A stretch of 64,000 nt of DNA, from contig NZ_ATXP01000014.1 in the NCBI RefSeq assembly GCF_000421745.1, forward strand, positions 1 through 64,000, written 5' to 3'. This DNA comes from Nesterenkonia alba DSM 19423 (lineage in GTDB: Bacteria > Actinomycetota > Actinomycetes > Actinomycetales > Micrococcaceae). Below the pieces are notes generated by a model. The model saw only the letters and a program-made list of their open reading frames with translations, had not been told where the DNA came from and did no database searches. The position numbers and the translations under genes were made by a program. Shown here piece after piece: positions 15,869 through 24,973 of the stretch (its first letter is position 1; each line of letters begins with the position of its first letter).

Positions 15869-17226
15869 GATGCTGTCCTCTCTGTCCGCACCTCGGTGAC
15901 CTCGGCGGTGAATTCACCGGAGGCCACCATCACCTCAACTTCGGCCCCGCGCTGCAGGTCGGTGGCATCGCGCACAATACCGCCGGCGGGACTCTTCTGC
16001 TGCACCACGGCGTATCCGCGGTCCAGGGTGGACTGCGGCGACAGGGCCGTGATCCTGGCCCGGGTGTGCTCCACCCAGTCAGCTGCTCGAGTCAGCTGAG
16101 CGTCCATAGCCACCAGCTGACGCCGCCGCAACCGGTCGATATCTTCGGCCCGTGATTCGATCATCACCTCGGGGTGGGCCAGCGCCGGACGGGAGCGCAG
16201 GGTCTGCACCCATTCGGTCTCCTGAGCGATGAGCCGCTGCACACCGGTGGACATCCGAGTCCGGGCCTGGTTCAGCTGTTCGCGTTCGACGGCCTCCTCT
16301 GGAACGAGCAACTTGGCTGAACCGGTCGGTGTCGAGGCACGCACATCGGCGACCTCGTCGAGCAGTGGGCGGTCGGCCTCGTGCCCGATCGCTGAGACCA
16401 CGGGGGTTGTGGCTGCGGCGACCGCCCGGATGAGCCGCTCATCAGAGAACGGCAGGATGACATCTTCCAGGGAGCCGCCACCGCGAGCGATGACGACGAC
16501 GTCGACCTCGGGGTTCTCATCCAGGTGCGCCAGTGCTGCGGTCACCTCCATGGGTGCCCGCTCCCCCTGGGTGGAGACTTCGATGACCTCGAACTCCGCA
16601 GCGGCCCAGCGGGCCCGCACGTTGCGGATGATGTCCTTTTTGGCATCGGAGTCCCGCCCGGTAATGACCCCGATTCGCTGTGGCAGCACCGGCAGTGGCT
16701 TTTTCCGGTCCTCGGCGAAGAGCCCTTCGGCGGTCAAGGTGGCCTTGAGTTGTTCGATCCGAGCTAGCAAGTCCCCCAGCCCGACTTCGCGCATCTGGTG
16801 GGTGACCAAGGACAGCTGACCAGTGCGCTCGTAGAGATTGGGTTTGACCAGCGCGACCACTCGGGCACCAGGGTTGACACTGGCCTGCAGCTTCGGGGCG
16901 ATCTGCCGCCAGGCCAGGGCACTGAAGGAGATCTCCTGCTCGAGATCGCGCAGCGTCATATAGGCGATCCCGTTGACCATTTTGAACCGCACCAGCTGAC
17001 CTTCGATCCAGGTGGGGTCCACACCGTCGAGGTAGTCGCGTAGTTTGCGGAAGTAGTGGCTCAGTGGCCAGGGAGTCTCTGCGGAGGTCTGGGCGGCGGT
17101 GGGAGGGATCGCAGCCAGCGGGGTCTGCTCAGCCGCGGCTGTGCCCTGTGCCCCGGGGGCACCGGGTGCACCAGCCGCGTGCTCAGCCTCAGGTGAACCT
17201 TGGGCCTGGGGGGTGCTGTGGTCCAT
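15865..17226 (-). CDS. xseA: Exodeoxyribonuclease VII large subunit
   Basis: The 453-residue protein has an OB-fold N-terminal domain (residues ~60-150, with WIEGQLVRFKMVNGIAYMTL), the catalytic core with GVITGRDSDAKKDI, VIARGGGSLEDV and SAIGHEADRPLLDEVADVRA, then a long coiled-coil and C-terminal TLDRGYAVVQ. ATG 17226 (MDHSTPQAQ) is the only reasonable start; GGAG lies close by. The first ~50 residues are Ala/Gly/Pro-rich. A much longer in-frame opening to 18090 is the antisense of the neighbouring membrane gene and is not used. Confidence 0.95.
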   Translation of the reverse strand: MDHSTPQAQGSPEAEHAAGAPGAPGAQGTAAAEQTPLAAIPPTAAQTSAETPWPLSHYFRKLRDYLDGVDPTWIEGQLVRFKMVNGIAYMTLRDLEQEISFSALAWRQIAPKLQASVNPGARVVALVKPNLYERTGQLSLVTHQMREVGLGDLLARIEQLKATLTAEGLFAEDRKKPLPVLPQRIGVITGRDSDAKKDIIRNVRARWAAAEFEVIEVSTQGERAPMEVTAALAHLDENPEVDVVVIARGGGSLEDVILPFSDERLIRAVAAATTPVVSAIGHEADRPLLDEVADVRASTPTGSAKLLVPEEAVEREQLNQARTRMSTGVQRLIAQETEWVQTLRSRPALAHPEVMIESRAEDIDRLRRRQLVAMDAQLTRAADWVEHTRARITALSPQSTLDRGYAVVQQKSPAGGIVRDATDLQRGAEVEVMVASGEFTAEVTEVRTERTAS

Positions 17227-17289
17227 ACTCCTAGAGATTACTTGTTCCCCCGGAGACGGCGAGCCGCCCAGCTCGCCGGAGAGGATCCG

Positions 17290-18204
17290 ATGCGCCAGCT
17301 GTTCAGCCTGCTGTTTCTGCTCACCGCGGCGCTGCTGTCCGCTGCCGGTTTGGCGGGTCACCAGATCGACCAGCTGCTGCGGGATGAAGAACCGATCCGG
17401 CACATCGCCGGAGATCTCCCGGAGCAGGAACACTTCTCCGAGGCCGTGGGCTCGATGATGGTCGATGAGCTCGCTGAGCGGGTACCGTCCCAGGCCCAGG
17501 GACTCATCGGTGACCAGGTCGAGGGACTGGTCACCGGGCTGATCGCCGATGTGCTGGAATCCGACCGCACCCGCACCGCCTGGGATGAGACCCTGCAGAC
17601 CACTCGGTCCGATTACGCCGAACAGTTGGAAACGCTCTTTGCCGAAGGGTCCAGCGGAGATCCGCGGGAGCTCGACGTGGAACTGGATCTCACGCCACTG
17701 ACCGAAGCGATGACCGAACCCTTGCGGGAGGGGCTGACCCAGACACTGGGCTGGCTGCCGTTCCTCGATGAGACGAGCTTCGATGTCTTGGCCCCGGAGA
17801 TCGTCGTCGATGTCGAAGCCGCCACCGATGAGCAGGCGGATCCTTATACCTGGGCCACTTTGGCGGGGATAAGCCAGTACTGGGTGTGGTTCTTCGTCGC
17901 CGCGGGTGTTCTCCTGCTGGCCGGTGTACTGCTGGGCCCGGGAAGGTTCCGATGGGCGGCGCTGAGCTTCTCGGCCGCCGTAGCCGCCGGGATCGGACTG
18001 TGGATCGCCCTGACGGTGGCCTCTCCCCGTTTCGAACAACCTCCGGGTGCGGATCCGGCAACGCTGGCCATCCTGGACCACGTCCAACATCGGGTCACTG
18101 AATGGGCTCAGCCGGGGTGGTGGGTCTTCACCGGCGTGGCGGGCTTCCTGGCTCTGGCAGCTCTGGTGGCAGCAGTGGCCACCCCCTCTGCTCGCCGCCG
18201 TTGA
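17290..18204 (+). CDS. Conserved actinobacterial membrane protein, function unknown
   Basis: This 304-residue protein has an N-terminal signal-type segment (MRQLFSLLFLLTAALLSAAG), a ~200-residue presumably extracytoplasmic region rich in Glu and Asp, and three C-terminal hydrophobic segments (YWVWFFVAAGVLLLAGVL, ALSFSAAVAAGIGLWIALTV and WWVFTGVAGFLALAALVAAV). Start ATG 17290 follows GGAGAGG. It lies between divergent xseA and downstream ispH. Several actinobacteria carry a comparable membrane gene in this interval, but no enzymatic motif was seen and no function is assigned. Confidence 0.8.
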   Translation: MRQLFSLLFLLTAALLSAAGLAGHQIDQLLRDEEPIRHIAGDLPEQEHFSEAVGSMMVDELAERVPSQAQGLIGDQVEGLVTGLIADVLESDRTRTAWDETLQTTRSDYAEQLETLFAEGSSGDPRELDVELDLTPLTEAMTEPLREGLTQTLGWLPFLDETSFDVLAPEIVVDVEAATDEQADPYTWATLAGISQYWVWFFVAAGVLLLAGVLLGPGRFRWAALSFSAAVAAGIGLWIALTVASPRFEQPPGADPATLAILDHVQHRVTEWAQPGWWVFTGVAGFLALAALVAAVATPSARRR

Positions 18205-18280
18205 CCATCAGCCCGGAGATAACGACTGCTGCAGCGAGCCGCACCCTGAAGCGGATGAGGGGCTGTTCAGCTCCCGCCGG

Positions 18281-18286
18281 TAGAAT
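18281..18286 (+). promoter_or_regulatory. Candidate -10 element of a leaderless ispH promoter
   Basis: TAGAAT lies eight bases before the ispH ATG at 18295, with no ribosome-binding sequence between them. This spacing would start transcription at or beside the first codon, as is common in actinobacterial leaderless mRNAs. No convincing -35 was found. Confidence 0.45.
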
Positions 18287-18294
18287 CTTTTGCT

Positions 18295-19416
18295 ATGAGC
18301 ACAGCAACTCCTGAGGCCCCCACGGCACGACGCCGGCACATCTCCGTGCCGACCCCGCAGGTGCCGCGTAGCCGACGCAGTCCGGAGGAGATCGCGGCCG
18401 CTTCCACCTTCGAAGGCCCGCGGCGAGTGCTGTTGGCAGCGCCGCGGGGGTACTGTGCCGGTGTGGACCGTGCGGTCATCGCCGTGGAGAAAGCCCTCGA
18501 GCAGCACGGCGCCCCGGTGTATGTCCGCAAGGAGATTGTGCATAACCGCCACGTGGTCGACACCCTCCAGCAGAAGGGCGTCATCTTCGTTGAGGAGGCC
18601 GACGAGGTCCCCGAAGGCGAACTGTTGGTCTTCTCAGCCCACGGGGTCTCCCCCGCGGTGAAGCAGCTGGCCTCGGACCGCAACTTGGAGACTATTGACG
18701 CCACCTGTCCACTGGTGACCAAAGTCCACCGCGAAGCAGTGCGGTTCACCACCAAGGATGACTATCACATCCTGCTCATCGGTCACGATGGCCACGAGGA
18801 GGTGGAGGGCACCTTCGGTCACGCCCCCGAACGCACCACCATCGTCAACGGTCCGTGGGAGGTCGACCAGATCGAGGTCCCCGACCCGGATAAGTTGATT
18901 TGGCTCTCTCAGACCACCCTGTCGGTGGACGAGACGATGGAAACGGTCAATAAGCTGCGCGAGCGGTTCCCCAATTTGCAGGACCCGCCCAGTGATGACA
19001 TCTGCTACGCCACCTCCAACCGGCAGGCCGCCATTAAGAAGGTCGCCCCGCAGGCGGACCTGGTCATTGTGGTGGGCTCGGCGAACTCCTCGAACTCCGT
19101 GCGGCTGAAGGAAGTCGCTCTGGAGTACGGTGCCGCCCGTGCCGAGCGGGTCGATTTCGCCAATCAGGTCGATGAGGCATGGTTCACCCAAGCGCAGACC
19201 ATTGGTGTCACCTCAGGAGCCTCGGTGCCGGAGGTCCTCGTTCAAGATGTCCTGCGGTTACTGGCCGAATACGGCTACGACGACGTCGAAGAAGTCGTCA
19301 CGGCCGAAGAGGACATCGTCTTCTCCCTCCCCAAAGAAATCCGCAAGGCCCTGGCCGAAGCCGGACACGACGACGTCGGGCGCGGCGGCCGCAAACGCAC
19401 CGCCTGCTCAGACTGA
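18295..19416 (+). CDS. ispH: 4-hydroxy-3-methylbut-2-enyl diphosphate reductase
   Basis: This 373-residue enzyme catalyses the last step of the MEP isoprenoid pathway (HMBPP to IPP and DMAPP). The three [4Fe-4S]-ligating Cys are in [22 protein letters not shown] and [11 protein letters not shown], and SAHGVSPAV and [10 protein letters not shown] are conserved. An unconserved 40-residue N-terminal extension, rich in Arg and Pro, precedes the core. A leaderless start is suggested by a -10 box eight bases upstream. It is convergent with the aminotransferase pair. Confidence 0.97.
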   Translation: MSTATPEAPTARRRHISVPTPQVPRSRRSPEEIAAASTFEGPRRVLLAAPRGYCAGVDRAVIAVEKALEQHGAPVYVRKEIVHNRHVVDTLQQKGVIFVEEADEVPEGELLVFSAHGVSPAVKQLASDRNLETIDATCPLVTKVHREAVRFTTKDDYHILLIGHDGHEEVEGTFGHAPERTTIVNGPWEVDQIEVPDPDKLIWLSQTTLSVDETMETVNKLRERFPNLQDPPSDDICYATSNRQAAIKKVAPQADLVIVVGSANSSNSVRLKEVALEYGAARAERVDFANQVDEAWFTQAQTIGVTSGASVPEVLVQDVLRLLAEYGYDDVEEVVTAEEDIVFSLPKEIRKALAEAGHDDVGRGGRKRTACSD

Positions 19417-19501
19417 ACGGCGCACCACTGAACTGCGCACCCCTGAACGACCCCGAGGGAATCTCTCCTGGCTAAAAGTCTCCGGTGATCGCAGGCTGGC
19501 C

Positions 19502-20740
19502 TTACCCGCGGGCGACGGCGTCGCGGTACTCGGCCAGGTAGTCGGCGATTCCTTCCAACGCGGCTTCGAGCTCGTCCACCGCGGGAAGCGCGACCAGCCG
19601 GAAATGCTGGGAGTCTTCCCAGTTGAAGGCCCGCCCGTGGGAGACCAGGATCTGCTTCTGCCGCAGCAGCTCGATGACGAATTGCTCGTCATCCTCAATG
19701 GGGTAGATCTCCGGGTCCAGCCGGGGAAAGAGGTACAGCGCACCCTGGGCTGGGTGAACCTGAACCCCTTCGATGTCGCTGAGTAGCTGATGGGCTGCAT
19801 GCACCTGCTCGTAAAGCCGGCCCCCGGGGGCGACGAGGTCCTCGATGGACTGGTGACCACCCAGAGCCGCTTGGATCCCGTGTTGGGCGGGAACATTGGC
19901 GCACATGCGCATATTCATCAGCAGCTCGAGGCCTTCTAAGTAGTTCCGCGCCCGATGCTTGGGTCCGGAGACGTAGATCCACCCGGAGCGGAACCCGGCC
20001 ACCCGCCAAATCTTGCTCAGGCCGGAGAAGGTAATGGTGAGCACATCCTCAGACAGGGTGCAGGCGTTGACCATTTCGGCGTCGTCATAGGTGATCTTTT
20101 CGTAGATCTCATCGGCCAGCAGCATCAGGTTGTGCCGGGCACAGATATCTGCCATGGCCTCGAGGATCTCCCGGGGATAAACCGCACCGGTGGGGTTATT
20201 CGGATTGATGAGCACCAGAGCCTTGGTCCGATCGGTGACCTTGGACTCGATCTCTTCAGGGTCCGGCCACCAATTGTTCTGCTCATCGCAGACGTAATGC
20301 ACCGGGGTGCCGCCACAGAGCTTGGTGGCACCGGTCCACAGTGGGTAGTCCGGTGAGGGGATGAGCACCTCGTCACCAGGGGCCAGCAGCGCTTGAAGCA
20401 CCATGGAAATCAGCTCGGAGACCCCATTGCCGAGGAAGACGTCGTCGACGTCGGCCTCCACCATGCCCTTGGACTGGTAGTACTGAGCCACTGCGACCCG
20501 AGCGGGGTAGATCCCCCGGGAGTCGGAGTACCCCTGGGCGGTAGGCAGCTGGGCGATCATGTCCTGCAGGATGGAGTCCGGCGCCTCGAAACCAAACGGT
20601 GCGGGGTTGCCAATATTCAACCGGGTGATTCGGTGCCCGGCCCGCTCCAGTCGGGACGCCTCCCGGGCGATCGGACCGCGGACGTCATAGCGAACATCTG
20701 CCAGTTTCGGGGACTGGACGAACTCGGAGAATTCCTGCAT
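19502..20740 (-). CDS. AlaT-type pyridoxal-phosphate aminotransferase, copy 2
   Basis: This 412-residue fold-type I aminotransferase has the PLP lysine K243 in SGLSKIWRVAGFRSG, substrate-binding NPNNPTG at 180-185 and DEIYEK at 210-215. Its closest visible relative is the adjacent gene, which has the same length and largely the same sequence. Homologues of this pattern in actinobacteria are alanine aminotransferases (AlaT). ATG 20740 (MQEFSEFVQ) matches the start of its paralogue; a 6-residue longer form was not preferred. Only 18 bases separate it from the upstream copy, so they form one transcript. Confidence 0.9.
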   Translation of the reverse strand: MQEFSEFVQSPKLADVRYDVRGPIAREASRLERAGHRITRLNIGNPAPFGFEAPDSILQDMIAQLPTAQGYSDSRGIYPARVAVAQYYQSKGMVEADVDDVFLGNGVSELISMVLQALLAPGDEVLIPSPDYPLWTGATKLCGGTPVHYVCDEQNNWWPDPEEIESKVTDRTKALVLINPNNPTGAVYPREILEAMADICARHNLMLLADEIYEKITYDDAEMVNACTLSEDVLTITFSGLSKIWRVAGFRSGWIYVSGPKHRARNYLEGLELLMNMRMCANVPAQHGIQAALGGHQSIEDLVAPGGRLYEQVHAAHQLLSDIEGVQVHPAQGALYLFPRLDPEIYPIEDDEQFVIELLRQKQILVSHGRAFNWEDSQHFRLVALPAVDELEAALEGIADYLAEYRDAVARG

Positions 20741-20758
20741 GGACCTATCCTGCCCCAC

Positions 20759-22003
20759 TCACCGGCCAGCGGTGGCGAAGGCGTCCCGGTAGTCGGCGAG
20801 GAATTCGGCGATACCGTTGATCGCTTCCTCCAGCTCGTCGACGGCGGGCAAGGTGACCAAACGGAAGTGCTGGTCATCGATCCAGTTGAAAGCCCGCCCA
20901 TGGGAGACCAGGATCTGCTTCTGCCGTAGCAGCTCAATGACGAAAGCCTCGTCGTTCTCAATGGGGTAGATCTCCGGGTCCAGCCGCGGGAACAGGTACA
21001 TCGCACCGTCCATCTGATGGACTTCCACGCCTTCAATATCAGCCAGGAGCTTATAGGCCACAGTGCGCTGCTCGTAGAGCCGCCCGCCGGGGTGGATGAA
21101 CTCATCAATGGACTGATACCCGCCCAAGGCGGTCTGGATAGCGTGCTGCGCCGGCACGTTCGGGCACATCCGGAGGTTCGACATCAACGTCAGCCCCTCC
21201 AAGTAATTCTTCGCCCGGTGTTTAGGACCGGAGATGTACATCCACCCGGAGCGGAACCCGGCCACCCGCCAGGTCTTCGACAGCCCCGAATAGGTAATGG
21301 TGAACACGTCATCAGAGAGCGTGCAGGCGTTAATCATCTCTGCGTCGTCGTAGATGATTTTTTCGTAGATCTCATCGGCCAACAGCATCAGGTTGTGCCG
21401 CCGGCAGATATCGACCATCGCCTCGAGGATCTCCCGGGGATAGACCGCACCGGTGGGGTTATTCGGGTTGATGAGCACCAGAGCCTTGGTCCGATCGGTG
21501 ACCCGGGATTCGATCTCCTCGGGGTCCGGCCACCAGTTGTTCTGTTCATCGCAGATGTAGTGGACCGGCACGCCCTGGCACAGGGCGGTGATCGCCGACC
21601 ACAGGGGATAGTCCGGTGAGGGGATGAGCACCTCATCACCGGGGTTGATGAGTGCCTGCAGGGTGATGGTGATGAGCTCGGAGACCCCATTGCCCAGAAT
21701 GACGTCTTCGACGTCGGCGTCTTTCATCCCCTTGGTCTGGTAGTACTGGGCCACCGCAGTGCGCGCGGAGTAAATCCCCTGGGAGTCGCTGTAGCCCTGG
21801 GCGGTGGGCAGGTTTTTGATCATGTCGACCAAGATGGAGTCAGGAGCCTCGAAGCCGAAGGGCGCCATATTGCCGATGTTCAGCTTGGTGATCCGGTGGC
21901 CGGCGTACTCCAGACGGGCTGCTTCCTCGGCGATGGGACCGCGGACGTCGTAGCGGACGTTACGTAGCTTCTGCGCCTGGACAAAGTCTTCGAACTGCTC
22001 CAT
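20759..22003 (-). CDS. AlaT-type pyridoxal-phosphate aminotransferase, copy 1
   Basis: This 414-residue protein parallels the downstream copy almost position for position: SGLSKTWRVAGFRSGW with the PLP lysine, LINPNNPTGAVYPREIL, ADEIYEK and GRAFNW. The N-terminus MEQFEDFVQAQKLRNVRYDV differs mainly in charge. It presumably transfers amino groups between alanine or related amino acids and 2-oxoglutarate. The start was set at ATG 22003 by alignment with its paralogue; the preceding in-frame codons to 22066 overlap the next gene. It is 53 bases downstream of the ProX-like gene. Confidence 0.9.
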   Translation of the reverse strand: MEQFEDFVQAQKLRNVRYDVRGPIAEEAARLEYAGHRITKLNIGNMAPFGFEAPDSILVDMIKNLPTAQGYSDSQGIYSARTAVAQYYQTKGMKDADVEDVILGNGVSELITITLQALINPGDEVLIPSPDYPLWSAITALCQGVPVHYICDEQNNWWPDPEEIESRVTDRTKALVLINPNNPTGAVYPREILEAMVDICRRHNLMLLADEIYEKIIYDDAEMINACTLSDDVFTITYSGLSKTWRVAGFRSGWMYISGPKHRAKNYLEGLTLMSNLRMCPNVPAQHAIQTALGGYQSIDEFIHPGGRLYEQRTVAYKLLADIEGVEVHQMDGAMYLFPRLDPEIYPIENDEAFVIELLRQKQILVSHGRAFNWIDDQHFRLVTLPAVDELEEAINGIAEFLADYRDAFATAGR

Positions 22004-22056
22004 ATCCAGATTCTGCCTTACAAGAGCGCTCTGCGCAGAATCCCCGAAAACAAGCC

Positions 22057-23139
22057 TCAGCCCCAATGCTCTGGTTCGGCGATGAACCCTTCTTCGACGA
22101 GCCAGTATTCAGCAGCTTCCTCCGGGGTCAGTGAGTCCTGTCCGGTGAGCAGACGCCGCAAGGTCAGCAGCGCCTCAGTATCGAGTTCAGCAGAAATTTC
22201 ATCAACGACGTCGGGTACCTCCTCGGCGATGCGGGATGAGACCACCGGGGCGTACTGGTCATGAGGGAAGGCCCGAGCAGTGTCCTCCAGTTCGACCAGG
22301 GCGTGGTCGTGGACCGCAGGGTGCGCACTGGTGATGAAGGCGACGTCGATCTCGGCTTCAACGAGCAGTGCGACCAGTTCGGATTCCCCGGCAGTGATGG
22401 TCTCCTCCGGGGTGCAGTCATAGAACGCCTCGACGGTCTCCGCAGGATCGATGAGGTCCTCACTGAAACCCACGGTGAGCTCATCGCATACTCCAGTGAG
22501 CTCCTGGGCCCCTTCAGCGGGATCTTCTTCGAATTCCTGTGATTGGGCGACGACGGCGGTCGTCACCGCTGAGACCGTCAAGGTCGCCTCAGTGGGGGTG
22601 AACAGTTCGGCGTCGTGGAGGTTCTCGGTGATGAGCTCGTTGAGGTCGGCCGGTTCGGCCGCCGGGGCAGGGCCGGTGCCACCCTCGCCGGTGAGTGTCT
22701 CAAGCCCCTCGGCGTCTAAGGTCTGAGCCAGGGCGAGGGTACGGGTGAGCACGATCTCATAGCGGTCGTCCTCTGGTTCGCCGGAGTCCTCGTCACTGGC
22801 GTTGCCGTCCTCGTGAGTCTCACCATCCGTACCCTCATCGGCGTCGTCGTCCCCCTCGTCGGCGCCGGGCTCCTGCGCGAGGGCTGCGGCTGCCTCGTGG
22901 GTGGCTGTCTCGGTATCGACGACCACAGTGGGGGCCTCACGGGAGTTCAACACCAGCGAGTAGATCTCAGCGATCGTGCGGTCTAGCGGATCATCGCCGA
23001 CGGCGATGCGCCAGGCGCGTTCGAGGTCTTCTCCGGTGGGTTCTTCTGCCGGCGGCGGATCACTACAGCCGGTGAGCAGCATCACACTGAGTGCGGCGGC
23101 TGTTCCCAGGCGCGCAGAGGCCCGGGCAGCAGAAGTCAT
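22057..23139 (-). CDS. ProX/OpuAC-like substrate-binding lipoprotein (orphan)
   Basis: This 360-residue lipoprotein has a signal peptide with lipobox LLTGC (Cys at about residue 25). The second half resembles the C-terminal lobe of glycine-betaine/choline-binding proteins: DVVDEISAELDTEALLTL followed by LTPEEAAEYWLVEEGFI. An acidic insert at about residues 90-125 (Glu/Asp/Gly-rich) is not part of the standard fold. No ABC permease or ATPase gene is adjacent, so it either serves a transporter elsewhere or has become a ligand sensor. The first lobe is poorly conserved, and a binding role for betaines is only inferred. Confidence 0.72.
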   Translation of the reverse strand: MTSAARASARLGTAAALSVMLLTGCSDPPPAEEPTGEDLERAWRIAVGDDPLDRTIAEIYSLVLNSREAPTVVVDTETATHEAAAALAQEPGADEGDDDADEGTDGETHEDGNASDEDSGEPEDDRYEIVLTRTLALAQTLDAEGLETLTGEGGTGPAPAAEPADLNELITENLHDAELFTPTEATLTVSAVTTAVVAQSQEFEEDPAEGAQELTGVCDELTVGFSEDLIDPAETVEAFYDCTPEETITAGESELVALLVEAEIDVAFITSAHPAVHDHALVELEDTARAFPHDQYAPVVSSRIAEEVPDVVDEISAELDTEALLTLRRLLTGQDSLTPEEAAEYWLVEEGFIAEPEHWG

Positions 23140-23194
23140 GGGTTCGATTGTACGCAGGAATGTTCTGCTGGCCTGCCGCGCTACTGTAGGTGTG

Positions 23195-24973
23195 ATGAGC
23201 AGTGATCACGACCTTGAGGTTGAGCTGCCCGCACGGCTGACTGCGCGGCTGAGGTCCCTGTTGCAGAATCCGGTCGCCGCCGAGCAGCACGCTCAGACCG
23301 CCCGTGGCTGGTTGGACCTAGCCTATGAGGCCGCCTACGGTGAGCGGTACTACGCCGCCGTGGCGGCTGCGGAGCAAGGCATGGAAGCTCCCGGCGGCGA
23401 AGATCCGGAGAACCGCTTGATGCTGCTGCGGCTGTTGGCTGGCGTCCACGAAATGCGCGGGGACTCGGAGACCTCTTCGGGGTACTTACAGCAGCGCGTG
23501 CAGTTGCTGCGGCGGCTGCGCCGTGACCGGCAAGCCCGGATCGAGGAGCAGCTGGGACCGATTCTGCTGCGCGAACCGGACCGGGTCGAAGCCCAGATCC
23601 TGGCCACTACTGCCGAATCTCTCGCCGATGATCCGATCACCCCAGAACGGGCTGATGTGCTCTCCTCCTTGGCGGTACGCACACTGCACGATGAAGGCCC
23701 AGAGGCAGCCCTTCCGCAGGTCGAGGAAGCCTGCACGATTCTGCGTCAGCTCCACCGCGATCAGGCCCTGGCCAGTGCCAGGATGTTCTTAGCCCATGCT
23801 CAGTTGCTCTCTGGAGACACCGAAGCCGCCGAAGAGACCGCGCAGCTGGTGCTCAGCGCTCCGGCGAACCGGGCGGTGCGTGGGGCCATGGCCATGCTGC
23901 GCGCCACAGTGCACCACCAGGCTGACCGGATGGACCAGGCAGTCACCGATGCGATGACCGCCGTGGAGCTCTACGCGCTGTGCGGGGTGCGCCGGGGGGC
24001 CGCATCGGCCTCAGCCCTGCTGGCGGGGATCACCTCCTCGCTGAACCAGCCAGAGATCGCGGTACTGGCCTGGCGAGTCGCGGTCCAGCAGGCCGAGCTC
24101 GGGGAGTTCTCCGAATCCCGGATGCTCTCCTTGGCCCTGGGACAGCAACTGCTGGAGATGGAGGAACACGCCGAAGCCGAGCGCATCCTTGATGCGCTCT
24201 CCCTGCGGCTGGCCTCCGGGGAGGAAGACCATTCCACCCGCGGCCGGGCGCTGATGGGCTTAGGCCATGCCGTCACCCAGCAGAAACGGCCACTGGAGGC
24301 GATGGCACACTGGGCCGAAGCCGCCGGGCAGTTCTTGGCCGCCGACGAGATCGACGAGGCAGCACGCGCCCACCTGGCTGCTGGGGCGTTGGCCGCCTCA
24401 CTGGAGAAGATCGACGTCGCCCGTTCCCACTATGAACGAGGCCTGCAGTTGGCTGACCAGGGGGAGGACACCGACCCGCTGATGCTGCTGCAGGCACTGC
24501 ATTCACTGGGGCATCTGCTGTGCCGCCATGAGGACCCCACTGGGCTGCAGTACCTGGATCGCGCCCAAGCCATCGCCGATGAACACGGCAGCGCCTGGCA
24601 GCGAGCCGATATCACCGACACCCGAGCTCGGGGGCTCACCGCTCTCGGGGAAGGCACCCCGGCGGTGGCCGCTGCCCTGGAAGCTGCCGACCTCTTCACC
24701 GAGGCCGAGGATGCGGCTGCTGCAGCCGATGCTGAGATCTTTGCCGCCACCGTGCTCCAGCAGATGGGGCGGGCTGAAGAGGCCGAGACCCTCTTCCGGA
24801 TGACCGCTGCCGACCGTGACCCCACCGATCCAGCCCTGCTGCGGGCGTTAGAAGGTCAGTTGGAGGCGTTACGGGATCTGGGCCGGCATGAGGAGCTCTT
24901 CGATCTCACCGAACGGATCGAGGCGCTTAAAGACCGGCAGGCCAATGAGGCAGATCCCCACCGGGACGGGTAA
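23195..24973 (+). CDS. Large TPR-repeat protein
   Basis: This 592-residue protein is almost entirely helical and built of Ala/Leu/Glu-rich tetratricopeptide-like repeats, for example AARGWLDLAYEAAYGERYY, LMALGHAVTQ-type turns and AAGQFLAADEIDEAARAHLA. No enzymatic domain or signal peptide is evident, so it is probably a cytoplasmic scaffold. ATG 23195 was taken over a frame opening from 22976 that runs through the neighbouring divergent gene; AGG is five bases upstream. The 3' end overlaps the convergent kinase-like gene by 47 bases. Confidence 0.82.
   Translation: MSSDHDLEVELPARLTARLRSLLQNPVAAEQHAQTARGWLDLAYEAAYGERYYAAVAAAEQGMEAPGGEDPENRLMLLRLLAGVHEMRGDSETSSGYLQQRVQLLRRLRRDRQARIEEQLGPILLREPDRVEAQILATTAESLADDPITPERADVLSSLAVRTLHDEGPEAALPQVEEACTILRQLHRDQALASARMFLAHAQLLSGDTEAAEETAQLVLSAPANRAVRGAMAMLRATVHHQADRMDQAVTDAMTAVELYALCGVRRGAASASALLAGITSSLNQPEIAVLAWRVAVQQAELGEFSESRMLSLALGQQLLEMEEHAEAERILDALSLRLASGEEDHSTRGRALMGLGHAVTQQKRPLEAMAHWAEAAGQFLAADEIDEAARAHLAAGALAASLEKIDVARSHYERGLQLADQGEDTDPLMLLQALHSLGHLLCRHEDPTGLQYLDRAQAIADEHGSAWQRADITDTRARGLTALGEGTPAVAAALEAADLFTEAEDAAAAADAEIFAATVLQQMGRAEEAETLFRMTAADRDPTDPALLRALEGQLEALRDLGRHEELFDLTERIEALKDRQANEADPHRDG

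Noticed and set aside
17227-18090. N-terminal extension of xseA by ~290 codons
   Set aside because: The extra part is antisense of the membrane-protein gene at 17290-18204 and resembles no XseA; ATG 17226 fits.
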